NCBI GenBank assembly: GCA_041740975.1
Contig: JBGSKV010000083.1
Span: forward strand, 94,649 to 158,648
DNA from: JBGSKV01 sp041740975
Lineage (GTDB): Bacteria > Bdellovibrionota_B > Oligoflexia > Oligoflexales > JALZUQ01
Direction: 5' to 3'
DNA: 64,000 bases
Below the pieces are notes generated by a model. It was given only the letters and a program-made list of their open reading frames with translations. It was not told where the DNA came from and did no database searches. Made by a program: the position numbers and the translations under genes. Of this stretch, positions 1 to 7,682 are shown piece after piece (within the stretch, counting starts at the first letter, position 1; every line of letters starts with the position of its first letter).

Positions 1-1
1 C

Positions 2-184
2 ATTGTGCGAATGTACATGTATGACGTTGGCGAGGAGAGTGTTGTTCAGATTCAGCCGGTGAAGTCTTATGTTCTTGCATCCATCGTTGCGGTTTGTGCT
101 TTGGCGACACTTTTTATGGGAACGCTCCCCAGTGCGGCACTAAATGGTATTAAGAAAACCACCGTTGCGTTGATTCCGAAGTAA
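2..184 (+). CDS. nuoN: NADH-quinone oxidoreductase subunit N, C-terminal end (partial)
   Basis: An open frame enters from the left edge and stops with TAA at 182-184. The last 60 residues hold a Val-Arg-Met-Tyr-Met segment followed by a hydrophobic helix and a Gly-Thr-Leu-Pro turn near the end. This resembles the last transmembrane helix of NuoN, a proton-pumping membrane subunit of respiratory complex I. The stop is one base before the lgt start, so the two genes are probably co-transcribed. The identification rests on a short tail; another antiporter-like subunit (NuoM or NuoL) or an unrelated membrane protein is possible. Confidence 0.5.
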   Translation: MVRMYMYDVGEESVVQIQPVKSYVLASIVAVCALATLFMGTLPSAALNGIKKTTVALIPK

Positions 185-185
185 T

Positions 186-986
186 ATGTATCCGATTCTT
201 TTTTCCATTGGTGATTTTGTGGTCCCGGCCTGGCATAGCTTTCTGGCTTTGGGAGCCATCGCCGCATATGCAGTCGGAGTTCATCTCAATAAGCGATACC
301 ATTTGGGTATTGCAGTCACAGATCTTGCGAAACTTTTTCTGATTTGCTACATCGGTGGCTATTTAGGGGCAAGGGGATTTGCGGTTTTCTTCGAGCAGCA
401 AGATCTGCCAAATCTTTCGGACAAATTAAAAGCCTTATTTCAAATCGGTCCTATGACGCTGTACGGTGGCATTGTAGTCGGTATTGTCTTTGGTTATTTG
501 TACGTGCATATTCGAAAACTTTCTAAAGCCGATCTATTTGATATCAGTATGCCGGCGGTCGTTATGGGGATTTGTTTAGGACGCATAGGATGTTTTTTAA
601 ATGGCGACGATTATGGCAAAATTTTGAAGTTAGACGAGTTTGTGCCTTGGTGGGCCGTATCGTTCCCGAACCTGGGTGACCGGGTTCAGCAAATCTACCG
701 CTATCCCGTTCAGATTATTGAGTCCGTTGCGTGCGGCATCCTAGTTCTTTTATTGGTCCGCTACTTTCGTCAGATTCGGGAATACTTTCGTCCTTCCGCG
801 GTCGGATTTATCGCTTTGATTTCTTATTCTCTGATTCGATTTTTTGACGAATACCTTCGGGGAGATGATAGGGGCTGGATCATTGAAGATGTGCTATCTC
901 CAGCCCAGTTGATCAGTATTTTGATGCTAATCGGTTCGCTTATATTTATTGCGATTTATAAACCTCGTCCCTTATCTGACGCCTAG
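186..986 (+). CDS. lgt: Prolipoprotein diacylglyceryl transferase
   Basis: 266 residues with about seven hydrophobic helices, the usual size for Lgt. It transfers diacylglycerol from phosphatidylglycerol to the lipobox cysteine of prelipoproteins in the inner membrane. The Lgt signature is near residues 134-147 (Gly-Arg-Ile-Gly-Cys-Phe-Leu-Asn-Gly-Asp-Asp-Tyr-Gly), slightly different from the common GRxGNFxNxE form. The N-terminal Pro-Ala-Trp-His-Ser-Phe region and the C-terminal Arg-Phe-Phe-Asp-Glu-Tyr-Leu-Arg motif also fit the family. The ATG is one base after the upstream stop. Several lipoproteins in the window would be substrates. The gene converges with the 995-2251 gene, with 8 bases between them. 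Confidence 0.93.
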   Translation: MYPILFSIGDFVVPAWHSFLALGAIAAYAVGVHLNKRYHLGIAVTDLAKLFLICYIGGYLGARGFAVFFEQQDLPNLSDKLKALFQIGPMTLYGGIVVGIVFGYLYVHIRKLSKADLFDISMPAVVMGICLGRIGCFLNGDDYGKILKLDEFVPWWAVSFPNLGDRVQQIYRYPVQIIESVACGILVLLLVRYFRQIREYFRPSAVGFIALISYSLIRFFDEYLRGDDRGWIIEDVLSPAQLISILMLIGSLIFIAIYKPRPLSDA

Positions 987-994
987 GGTTCGAA

Positions 995-2251
995 TCAAAT
1001 CTTAAGACTATTTAGGATCAAGTCACTGGTTTTATAAATTGTTTTTGAATTGTCGGCTTGGACATAAACACTCGGGCCTACCTTCCAAACTTTCATTTCG
1101 ATAGGCTGACCTTTTTTGAAAGCCACTTGAACCGTGTGATCAGGTTTGGTTGCGTTCGCACCGGCGGGAGCTGTATCCATAAAGTCTTCAGCCTTGAGCT
1201 CGGCCAAGTCGCCAACCAAAAGTCTCGCATTGCCAATGAGTTCGGAAGTCTTTTTGCCATCCACTGTGACCGATACAACGTCTTCGGCGGCAAAAGAGAA
1301 AATTTGTTTGTCGCGAAAATCTGTCAGAGTTTTGCGAAGTTTCCGCTGATCTCGTTCTCTTTCCAGTTTTATGTAAGTCTCGCCTTTGTTGTCGGTGGCC
1401 CAAAGATCGCCATTCACGACCCCAAACTCCAGATGACGAGTTACATTGTCTTCTGTCGTCCAAGACACCTCATATCTAGCGACAGATTCGCGAAATTTTT
1501 TATCGAATGCTTCGCCTGGCTTGTCTTTGATTTCGAGAGCGATAAACGCGTTTACATCCGAAATAAATCCCATCACATCCGACTGACTCGTGGGTAGGTT
1601 TTGTGGGCTGGTCATCTGAAGCTGATTGTTTTCCATCGCAAACTTAGCAGTAAATGGTTCGGGTGAGCGGTAAGTAAGCTCTTTGATTCTTCCGGTATCA
1701 ATCTGAGCAAGCCGTTTATGACGCAAATTAAAAACGGATTTGTTCATAGACTGCTGAACTGCGTAGCTTGCTGTATAAACCTTGCCGGTTTCTCCTACAC
1801 CAACATAGACGTCGTATCCCGTTTGAGCTTTGGTGCCGATGCTGAGGCTATAAATCTTGCCCTTGGAGTCAAGGAGGCTGATTTTGATTGGCGCGGGATC
1901 AAGCTCGTACCGAGCCCATTGATCTTTGGTATCGGCAATAGGTTGGTTGTACTTCAAGTTTTGAATAGCTTCGACGAGTTGATCGATGGCTTCCTGATCG
2001 GCGAACGCTTCAAAAGGTTTCGTCAATTTCCATCCGACTGTCGAGCGGATAAGAGCCATTTCGAGGTCTTTTCCATCGGACTTGTTGACCAGAGATATTT
2101 GCATGATGTCCTTGGCGGGAAACGAATAAATGAGCTTTTCTGTTTTTTTGGCGCGTTCCTCATCTTTTGTGGCGCGCGCGTCCCAAATAATCAATCCACC
2201 AATCACTAGAATCCCGATCAAAAGAGCGACAACCGTTTTTTGGTTTTTCAC
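995..2251 (-). CDS. DUF4340 domain protein of a Gld-type ABC operon
   Basis: 418 residues: an N-terminal membrane anchor (about residues 7-24) followed by a long soluble region, expected outside the cytoplasm. The early Trp-Lys-Leu-Thr-Lys-Pro-Phe pattern and the repeated beta-rich segments match DUF4340 proteins, which often sit behind GldG-like genes. The start overlaps the end of the GldG-like gene by 4 bases, so the two are translationally coupled. It is the last gene of the operon GldA-GldF-GldG-DUF4340. The biochemical role is unknown; an accessory subunit of the ABC complex is an inference from context. Confidence 0.8.
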   Translation of the reverse strand: MKNQKTVVALLIGILVIGGLIIWDARATKDEERAKKTEKLIYSFPAKDIMQISLVNKSDGKDLEMALIRSTVGWKLTKPFEAFADQEAIDQLVEAIQNLKYNQPIADTKDQWARYELDPAPIKISLLDSKGKIYSLSIGTKAQTGYDVYVGVGETGKVYTASYAVQQSMNKSVFNLRHKRLAQIDTGRIKELTYRSPEPFTAKFAMENNQLQMTSPQNLPTSQSDVMGFISDVNAFIALEIKDKPGEAFDKKFRESVARYEVSWTTEDNVTRHLEFGVVNGDLWATDNKGETYIKLERERDQRKLRKTLTDFRDKQIFSFAAEDVVSVTVDGKKTSELIGNARLLVGDLAELKAEDFMDTAPAGANATKPDHTVQVAFKKGQPIEMKVWKVGPSVYVQADNSKTIYKTSDLILNSLKI

Positions 2252-3849
2252 GATTTTCTCCTTTGAAGCCAGTAAATGGCGCCACTACACAAGAAGATAA
2301 ACGGATAAATAAAAGCGAGAACAAAAAGCGAAACCTGACTTGAGGAACTGGTCACGTCAATCGTGCTCTTGTCTGTTGGCTTTGGTCGAATCGCGATAAA
2401 ATCTTCATCGCGCACCAAGTAGTTCACGGAATTCACGAATAAATCCCGCGTCGCAGCGTCTTGCGCGCCAAGATTTGCAGCAATCGCGGCGGAGCCTCCC
2501 ACTAAAAAGCGAAAACCTTTGGTTTTTGTAGGCTCTGGCGATGGAGCGTCGTCGTCCGCAGGTTTCGGCGCATCATCAATCCTCGAGGCGATGGTCAGCA
2601 TCGAATGTTGGGCGGTATCTATTTTTTTAGAAACATCGCCCTTAAGGTCCTCGGGCCGGAAAATATCTTTCACTCGAATCGTGAGGGGAGTGTGGGTCTT
2701 GGCGATTTCTACAATCTGTATGTTTTTATCCTCGAGTTCTTTCCTGCTAACTGATCGGCTAGAGGGTAAAAGGATAGCGACATCGGACGCCTTGGAAAAA
2801 TCACGCGAAATGTCGTGGTCTGCCGAGAAGGTATTGATGATGCCAAAATTCTTCCCGTACATCTGAGCTTGTGGGCTATTGGGATGGAGGAGTAAAATAT
2901 CCGATCCCAGGCTCATGCCATACTTTTCGGCTAATAAATTCATGTTCTTGGCGGGCACCAAAGCATTGACCAAAAGCATAACCGAGCCGCCACTAGTCAA
3001 ATAGTCGTCTAGAATTTTGACTTCGGGTTCAGTTAAGTCATAGGCCGGCCCCGCTACGATGATGAGGTCGGCAGTTTTCACTTCTTCCAGGGCGGCAAGC
3101 AAAGTGACTTGCTGGACGTCAAAGTTATTGGTTTCCAGTTCAGTCTTGACGATATTGAAGCCAACTTCATCTTGGGCATCTAATTTTCCTTCACCATGCC
3201 CTTCGGTGAAAAGAATTTTCTTCTTTTTTGTTTTAAGCACATTTAAAAGAGCGTTTGTGACTTTTTCTTCGTTGAAGACAGTAAGGCGCGACTCCTGAGG
3301 GCCTTGGCGAAAGATAACTGTATTGGGATTGGTGAGTTTTTCGGATTTGGCATCTTCGATATCGATGGCGGTATTGAGATACTTGATATTAAAAGCTGCG
3401 CCTTTTATCTGATAGAGTTCAATCAAATGCACGAAAGCCTGCTTGCTGTTTTCATCTGCGAAAAAAGCCTTTACTTCAATAGTGGCTTTATCCTTCTTCA
3501 TTTTTTCAATAATTTTTTCGGATTGGTCCGAAAGAGTATTGGCTCCGCCTTTCGTCACATCCCAGTTTTTGTTGAATCGAGGTTTTGTGGACACGTAGGC
3601 GATGCCAGTAATGAAAGCTCCGGCAAGTAAAATCGCCAAACCAGAACTAGCGCCGTATTTGGCACCTTTGCGCCCGATGACGCGCGAAATATTCTCAAGG
3701 TCCAAAATGATCCAAAGTAGAAAGAAAACACCGGCAACCGCCCAAGCGGCCGGCATCACCCAAGTTACTGCCGCAGCGTTGCCGACAGAAGTTCCGACAC
3801 TGCCGATGATCAAACCTAAAAAGGGTAAAAAGAGTAATCCTGGTTTCAT
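2248..3849 (-). CDS. GldG-like ABC transporter auxiliary protein
   Basis: 533 residues. Three hydrophobic segments lie in the first 95 residues, a large extracytoplasmic domain follows (about 100-505), and one helix sits at the C-terminus just before Arg-Arg-Lys-Ser. The middle region has the Phe-Thr-Glu-Gly-His-Gly-Glu segment and the Tyr-Leu-Thr-Ser-Gly-Gly-Ser pattern seen in GldG/ABC_transp_aux proteins. GldG is a component of an ABC complex linked to gliding in Bacteroidetes, but homologues are common in non-gliders. The gene begins 2 bases after the permease gene ends and overlaps the DUF4340 gene by 4 bases. The substrate is unknown. Confidence 0.83.
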   Translation of the reverse strand: MKPGLLFLPFLGLIIGSVGTSVGNAAAVTWVMPAAWAVAGVFFLLWIILDLENISRVIGRKGAKYGASSGLAILLAGAFITGIAYVSTKPRFNKNWDVTKGGANTLSDQSEKIIEKMKKDKATIEVKAFFADENSKQAFVHLIELYQIKGAAFNIKYLNTAIDIEDAKSEKLTNPNTVIFRQGPQESRLTVFNEEKVTNALLNVLKTKKKKILFTEGHGEGKLDAQDEVGFNIVKTELETNNFDVQQVTLLAALEEVKTADLIIVAGPAYDLTEPEVKILDDYLTSGGSVMLLVNALVPAKNMNLLAEKYGMSLGSDILLLHPNSPQAQMYGKNFGIINTFSADHDISRDFSKASDVAILLPSSRSVSRKELEDKNIQIVEIAKTHTPLTIRVKDIFRPEDLKGDVSKKIDTAQHSMLTIASRIDDAPKPADDDAPSPEPTKTKGFRFLVGGSAAIAANLGAQDAATRDLFVNSVNYLVRDEDFIAIRPKPTDKSTIDVTSSSSQVSLFVLAFIYPFIFLCSGAIYWLQRRKS

Positions 3850-3851
3850 AG

Positions 3852-4619
3852 TTATCTCCAGCGCTGTGAGTCTAAAGAGACATTCGTTAAAAACAAAAAA
3901 GATGCCGTGAAGAGTACAAAGTACAAAGTATCCTTAATATTGATGCTGCCCTTTAAGAACGAATCGAAGTGGTCTGTTGAAGCGATATATTGCATTGCGC
4001 TTTGCACCCAAGATCCTTCCGTGCTGATGCTGGGTGCTGCCCAGTTCAATATGAGGAGCATGAACAACCCAAACATTGTGAAAATAAACGCGAGAAACTG
4101 ATTAGAGGTGAGAGAAGAAATCCACAAGCCGAATGCTAACTGCGAACACATCAAAAGGAATACGCCGACAAATGACGAGATAATAATGCCCGTATCAGGG
4201 TTGCCGTAAATGACTGTATATATCGGATAGGCGGTGGAGGCGATGAGTACGAGTAACATAAAGAATGCAGACGATGCGAACTTTCCTAAAACAATTTGCG
4301 TGGCCGATATGGGTGCTGTCTGTAGGAGGCGAATGGACTGGCTGCGTTTTTCACTCGCAAAAGTCGACATTGTGACCGCCGGAATGATCAAAATCAAAAT
4401 AAAGTGAAGATTTGCAAAAAGTGCTCGGACCAGTTGCTCAAGGCTTAGCCCACTCCCGCCCATTTGCTGAGATTGTTGTTCGGCTTTGATGAAAGTCGCA
4501 ATAAAAGAGCGAAAGAAAAACCCCATAAAAAGTAGGAAAAAGAAAAAAATGGCCGCCCCTTTCGGAGAGGTAAAGTAACTTTTCAGGTCGCGTCGTGCGA
4601 TAGTAACGATAGCACCCAT
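3852..4619 (-). CDS. GldF-like ABC-2 type permease
   Basis: 255 residues with six hydrophobic segments and the ABC-2 permease layout. An N-terminal amphipathic Arg-Arg-Asp-Leu-Lys-Ser-Tyr-Phe helix precedes the first membrane span. The central Phe-Ala-Ser-Glu-Lys-Arg-Ser segment is the usual coupling region in this family. It would form the membrane channel for the ATPase encoded just upstream (14-base gap) and work with the GldG-like protein. The ATG start directly follows the ATPase stop. The family match is clear; the transported substrate is not. Confidence 0.85.
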   Translation of the reverse strand: MGAIVTIARRDLKSYFTSPKGAAIFFFFLLFMGFFFRSFIATFIKAEQQSQQMGGSGLSLEQLVRALFANLHFILILIIPAVTMSTFASEKRSQSIRLLQTAPISATQIVLGKFASSAFFMLLVLIASTAYPIYTVIYGNPDTGIIISSFVGVFLLMCSQLAFGLWISSLTSNQFLAFIFTMFGLFMLLILNWAAPSISTEGSWVQSAMQYIASTDHFDSFLKGSINIKDTLYFVLFTASFLFLTNVSLDSQRWR

Positions 4620-4632
4620 AGATCTATTCTCC

Positions 4633-5547
4633 TTAGTGAGTCAGCTGGTAAAAAACATCTTCAAGTGTTTTGGACTGAGGAGTCAGTTCGCGCAGCCCGT
4701 GGCCTGCACTGACAGCTTGTTTGACGAGGCGATCAATGGTGTCCCCATCATTGTTGGTACTGACTTCCAAAAGATTGTCCTCAATCAAACTCGCTGAAGC
4801 AACCCCTTGCATCGACTTTAAAGTGTCGGCGAACTTCAAACCATCATTTTGTACCCGCACTCTATAGACTGCGCCCGCATCTTTTTGGCGAAGAATTTGA
4901 TCGCGTGTGCCCTGCTGAACAATCTGACCTTTGTTGATGATAATGATGTGATCGCAGGTGTTTTCGACCTCGGAAAGAATATGCGAACTCAATAGAATCG
5001 TATGTTCGCCGGCCAACTCACGAATCATCGTACGAATCTGCACGATTTGATTCGGGTCAAGCCCTTCTGTTGGTTCGTCTAGAATAAGGACTTCAGGATT
5101 ATGTGCGATGGCCTGAGCGAGCGCAACTCGCTGGCGGTAGCCTTTCGATAGTTGACCGATGAGGCGATTTTGAACTTCCCCTAAGGAGAGCATTTCAACT
5201 AACTGTTTGACTCGCGCTGGAATTTTGGATTTTTCAACTTTATTTAAAGCCGCCGCATAAGAGATAAACTCTGATACAAGCATATCGTCATGCAGTGGTG
5301 GTTCGTCTGGCAAATAACCCAACTTTTTTTTGGCTTCAATAGGTGAGTCGGTGATGTCAAATCCGCAGATTTTGGCGCTGCCTTGATCGGCTCCAATACA
5401 TCCACACAAAATGTCCATCGTTGTGGTTTTGCCGGCGCCGTTGGCTCCGAGAAATCCCACAATCTGACCCTTTGGAACGGTGAAGCTGAGATCATAGAGT
5501 GCCCGAACGGACCCAAATGATTTCGAAAGGCCTTTTACCTCAATCAC
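4633..5547 (-). CDS. GldA-like ABC transporter ATP-binding protein
   Basis: 304 residues. Walker A Gly-Ala-Asn-Gly-Ala-Gly-Lys-Thr is at 34-41, the ABC signature Leu-Ser-Lys-Gly-Tyr-Arg-Gln-Arg near 133, Walker B Leu-Ile-Leu-Asp-Glu-Pro near 155, and the switch His near 188. A C-terminal domain of about 80 residues follows the nucleotide-binding domain, as in GldA/CcmA-type ATPases. The start is GTG, supported by a strong AGGGGGA ribosome site a few bases upstream. It is the first gene of the four-gene ABC operon, so the promoter should lie between 5548 and the ribA end. Confidence 0.88.
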   Translation of the reverse strand: MIEVKGLSKSFGSVRALYDLSFTVPKGQIVGFLGANGAGKTTTMDILCGCIGADQGSAKICGFDITDSPIEAKKKLGYLPDEPPLHDDMLVSEFISYAAALNKVEKSKIPARVKQLVEMLSLGEVQNRLIGQLSKGYRQRVALAQAIAHNPEVLILDEPTEGLDPNQIVQIRTMIRELAGEHTILLSSHILSEVENTCDHIIIINKGQIVQQGTRDQILRQKDAGAVYRVRVQNDGLKFADTLKSMQGVASASLIEDNLLEVSTNNDGDTIDRLVKQAVSAGHGLRELTPQSKTLEDVFYQLTH

Positions 5548-5683
5548 TGTTTCCCCCTTAAAATAGTGAACTATTCATGCAAGGCAATATCTTATATCGG
5601 AGCGACTGAGTGCGTCAAGCAAGCTACTGCTTATGAAAAAACAGTGAAAATCCTTCGTCAGTCATTGCTAAGCGAAGAATCTC

Positions 5684-6301
5684 TTATTCTGTACAAAGAG
5701 GTATGTTGTGACCAAGCTGAGTTGCTTTGGTTTGAAGATAGCGCTTATTTTCTAGGGTGTGTTGAGCGTGCGACGGCACAACGCTGCTAATTTTAATTCC
5801 GAGTGCTGCGAGACTTTCGGCTTTATTTGGGTTATTTGTGATGAGGTCAATATTGCGTACGTGAAGATGATCAAGGATCGCAGCGCCAGCACGGTATTCG
5901 CGCATGTCTGCATCGAAGCCTAACTTGACATTGGCCTCGACCGTATCAAGTCCCTGGTCTTGCAAATTGTAGGCAAGGAGCTTCGAACTCAAACCAATGC
6001 CACGACCCTCTTGCCTTAGATAGACTAGGATCCCTGTGCCGCGCTTTGAAATCTGCTCGAGCGCATTGTTAAGCTGCCACTGACAGTCGCAGCGAAGCGA
6101 CCCAAAAACTTCACCTGTCAAACACTCCGAATGGATGCGCGCTAGGACCGGCTCGGTTGCCGTGCCGATGTCACCTTTGACCATGGCCAAATGTTCTTTA
6201 TGGGTGGCGTTATCTTTGAATAAATAGAGCTGAAAATCACCGTAGGCTGTGGGAAGCCTGGTTTTCACGATGCGCTCAAGGTTGTGGCTCGCTTCTTTCA
6301 T
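5684..6301 (-). CDS. ribA: GTP cyclohydrolase II
   Basis: 205 residues from the ATG used here, the same size as E. coli RibA. It opens the GTP imidazole ring, the first step of riboflavin synthesis, and binds zinc through Cys in Ser-Glu-Cys-Leu-Thr-Gly and the Cys-Asp-Cys pair about ten residues later. Also visible are the Arg-Gln-Glu-Gly-Arg-Gly-Ile-Gly GTP-binding stretch, the Asp-Thr-Val-Glu-Ala-Asn segment and the late Thr-Asn-Asn-Pro-Asn-Lys motif. There is no fused RibB domain. An in-frame GTG at 6331 would add ten residues with no clear family match; neither start has a strong ribosome site. It is divergent from tRNA-His. Confidence 0.92.
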   Translation of the reverse strand: MKEASHNLERIVKTRLPTAYGDFQLYLFKDNATHKEHLAMVKGDIGTATEPVLARIHSECLTGEVFGSLRCDCQWQLNNALEQISKRGTGILVYLRQEGRGIGLSSKLLAYNLQDQGLDTVEANVKLGFDADMREYRAGAAILDHLHVRNIDLITNNPNKAESLAALGIKISSVVPSHAQHTLENKRYLQTKATQLGHNIPLCTE

Positions 6302-6352
6302 TGCCCCGATATCTACTACGAAAAGGCCCACCTGTCCAATTATTGAGCCTTA

Positions 6353-6380
6353 TTGACACTATTTCCCGTTCGGGTATGCT
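6353..6380 (+). promoter_or_regulatory. Sigma-70-type promoter of tRNA-His
   Basis: TTGACA at 6353-6358 and TATGCT at 6375-6380 are separated by 16 bases. The -35 box is a perfect consensus match. Predicted initiation is around 6387, about 10 bases before the tRNA 5' end. The site lies in the divergent region between ribA and tRNA-His. Confidence 0.7.
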
Positions 6381-6397
6381 GCCCAACTCGTCATTAT

Positions 6398-6474
6398 GGT
6401 GGCTGTGGCGAAGTGGTTAACGCATCGGATTGTGATTCCGACATTCGCGGGTTCGACCCCCGTCAGCCACCCCA
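6398..6474 (+). tRNA. tRNA-His (anticodon GTG), CCA encoded
   Basis: The acceptor arms GTGGCTG (6399-6405) and CAGCCAC (6464-6470) pair perfectly. The anticodon loop TTGTGAT gives GTG, read as histidine. The T loop has GTTCGAC. G at 6398 can pair with the discriminator C at 6471, giving the G-1:C73 pair that marks bacterial tRNA-His. CCA is encoded at 6472-6474. Confidence 0.96.
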
Positions 6475-7026
6475 TTCTCTCTCTTCGTGACTCAGCCGAT
6501 AGGGGAAAGCGCACGAGGCAAAATGCTTCCGTAAAGCCTTACACAATTCAGGCCCATGGTTGAACTCCGCAAATAAAATCATTGGCGTAACTCATGACAA
6601 TGAGACCTCTGCGCCGAAGGCAAAAGACTCAATTCCCTTATCGAACGCTTCAGATATCAGCTTACCGCAAAATAGACGTTTCCTTCGTTTGGTCGTGAAG
6701 GAAAGATTCAATATTCCCTTTGCATGCTGCTCGTGGAAACGAACTTATGGAGACAATACTTCAAAATTTTGGATCGAAATTGTTTGACCGATGACTGCAA
6801 GTCACTCGATAGAACAAAATGTAAATCTTTGTAGAGCTGTTATCGTGCGCAACGATGCTGAGAGTTCCTATGCAAAGTATGTCCATAGACTGGGGGCGCT
6901 GCTGGAAAGCGACTTAAGCACTCGTGTAAGCCTCTGTTTTGTCCAATAAAAATTGATGCAAGACCTAAGTCTCAAGCTTTGAATGATCTACCCCGAAGAG
7001 TAAGGTATGAGAATGCAAGGTGTCAT
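6475..7026. other. Intergenic region, no supported gene
   Basis: About 550 bases between tRNA-His and the pilin-like gene. Short open frames occur here (one of 75 codons at 6560-6787; one of 52 codons from an ATG at 6791) but neither has a convincing ribosome site, a hydrophobic pattern or family motifs. No strong terminator or tRNA was seen. It may be degraded sequence plus the promoter of the pilin-like gene. Confidence 0.5.
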
Positions 7027-7620
7027 ATGAAACAGATTAGAAAAAGTAATCTGGGATTTTCGTTAGTTGAGCTTATGGTCGTGGTTTCCATCATCACACT
7101 TCTAGGCTCAATAACATTTCCTAGTTACGTCAAATTTATGATCCGTGCTGCCAGAGTGGAGATGACTACAAATCTGCGGCATATCGCTACGCTTGCACAC
7201 GCTTACCATGCAGAGAACTCTCAGTTTCCGGGTATCATCTTGTATGGAGTGAGTAATGGAACCACTAATTGTGGCCCCAACGCATTGGGATTCAGTGTCG
7301 GTGACTGTATGAGCTTACGTTATGAATACTTATTCAGAGGAGGTTGGCAAGTTAACGCAAGCACTTATCATTTCACTCGCGAAACTTATTTTGGCGCATA
7401 CGCTCGCGCACTTTATATCGATGGTGATTATGACTTTTCGACTGGTAGGGGACCGCCGACAAAACATTGCATCGTTCCGGAAGTGTACTCTGAAACGAAT
7501 GGTGGATACTTTTATTATGATGCGTGGACGTTAAATGAAAATGGCGAATTCAAAGCGGTCTTTGATGGCGACGCCGAACAGAACTGTCTTAGCGGAGCCA
7601 GTGTACCCATCGGTGGTTAA
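7027..7620 (+). CDS. Type IV pilin-like prepilin
   Basis: 197 residues. A short basic leader ends in Gly, then comes the class III signal Phe-Ser-Leu-Val-Glu-Leu-Met-Val-Val with the conserved Glu at mature position 5 and a hydrophobic helix to about residue 38. Prepilin peptidase PilD would cut after the Gly. The rest is a globular head of about 150 residues with four cysteines and many aromatic residues. The ATG at 7027 is preferred over an upstream in-frame codon at 6979 because AAGG lies six bases before it and it gives a normal leader length. No other pilus gene is adjacent. It could be a major pilin, a minor pilin or a pseudopilin. Confidence 0.85.
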   Translation: MKQIRKSNLGFSLVELMVVVSIITLLGSITFPSYVKFMIRAARVEMTTNLRHIATLAHAYHAENSQFPGIILYGVSNGTTNCGPNALGFSVGDCMSLRYEYLFRGGWQVNASTYHFTRETYFGAYARALYIDGDYDFSTGRGPPTKHCIVPEVYSETNGGYFYYDAWTLNENGEFKAVFDGDAEQNCLSGASVPIGG

Positions 7621-7682
7621 AACCGAAAAGGGGAAGTAGAAATTCTAAATCGCGAGCTGAATCGTAATCAACTAGCGCCGAG

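Noticed and set aside
1058..1597. 179-codon plus-strand frame inside the DUF4340 gene
   Set aside because: It is antisense to a gene with clear family features and operon context; a shadow frame.
6560..6787. 75-codon open frame after tRNA-His
   Set aside because: No ribosome site, no family motif and no signal or domain character; treated as non-coding.
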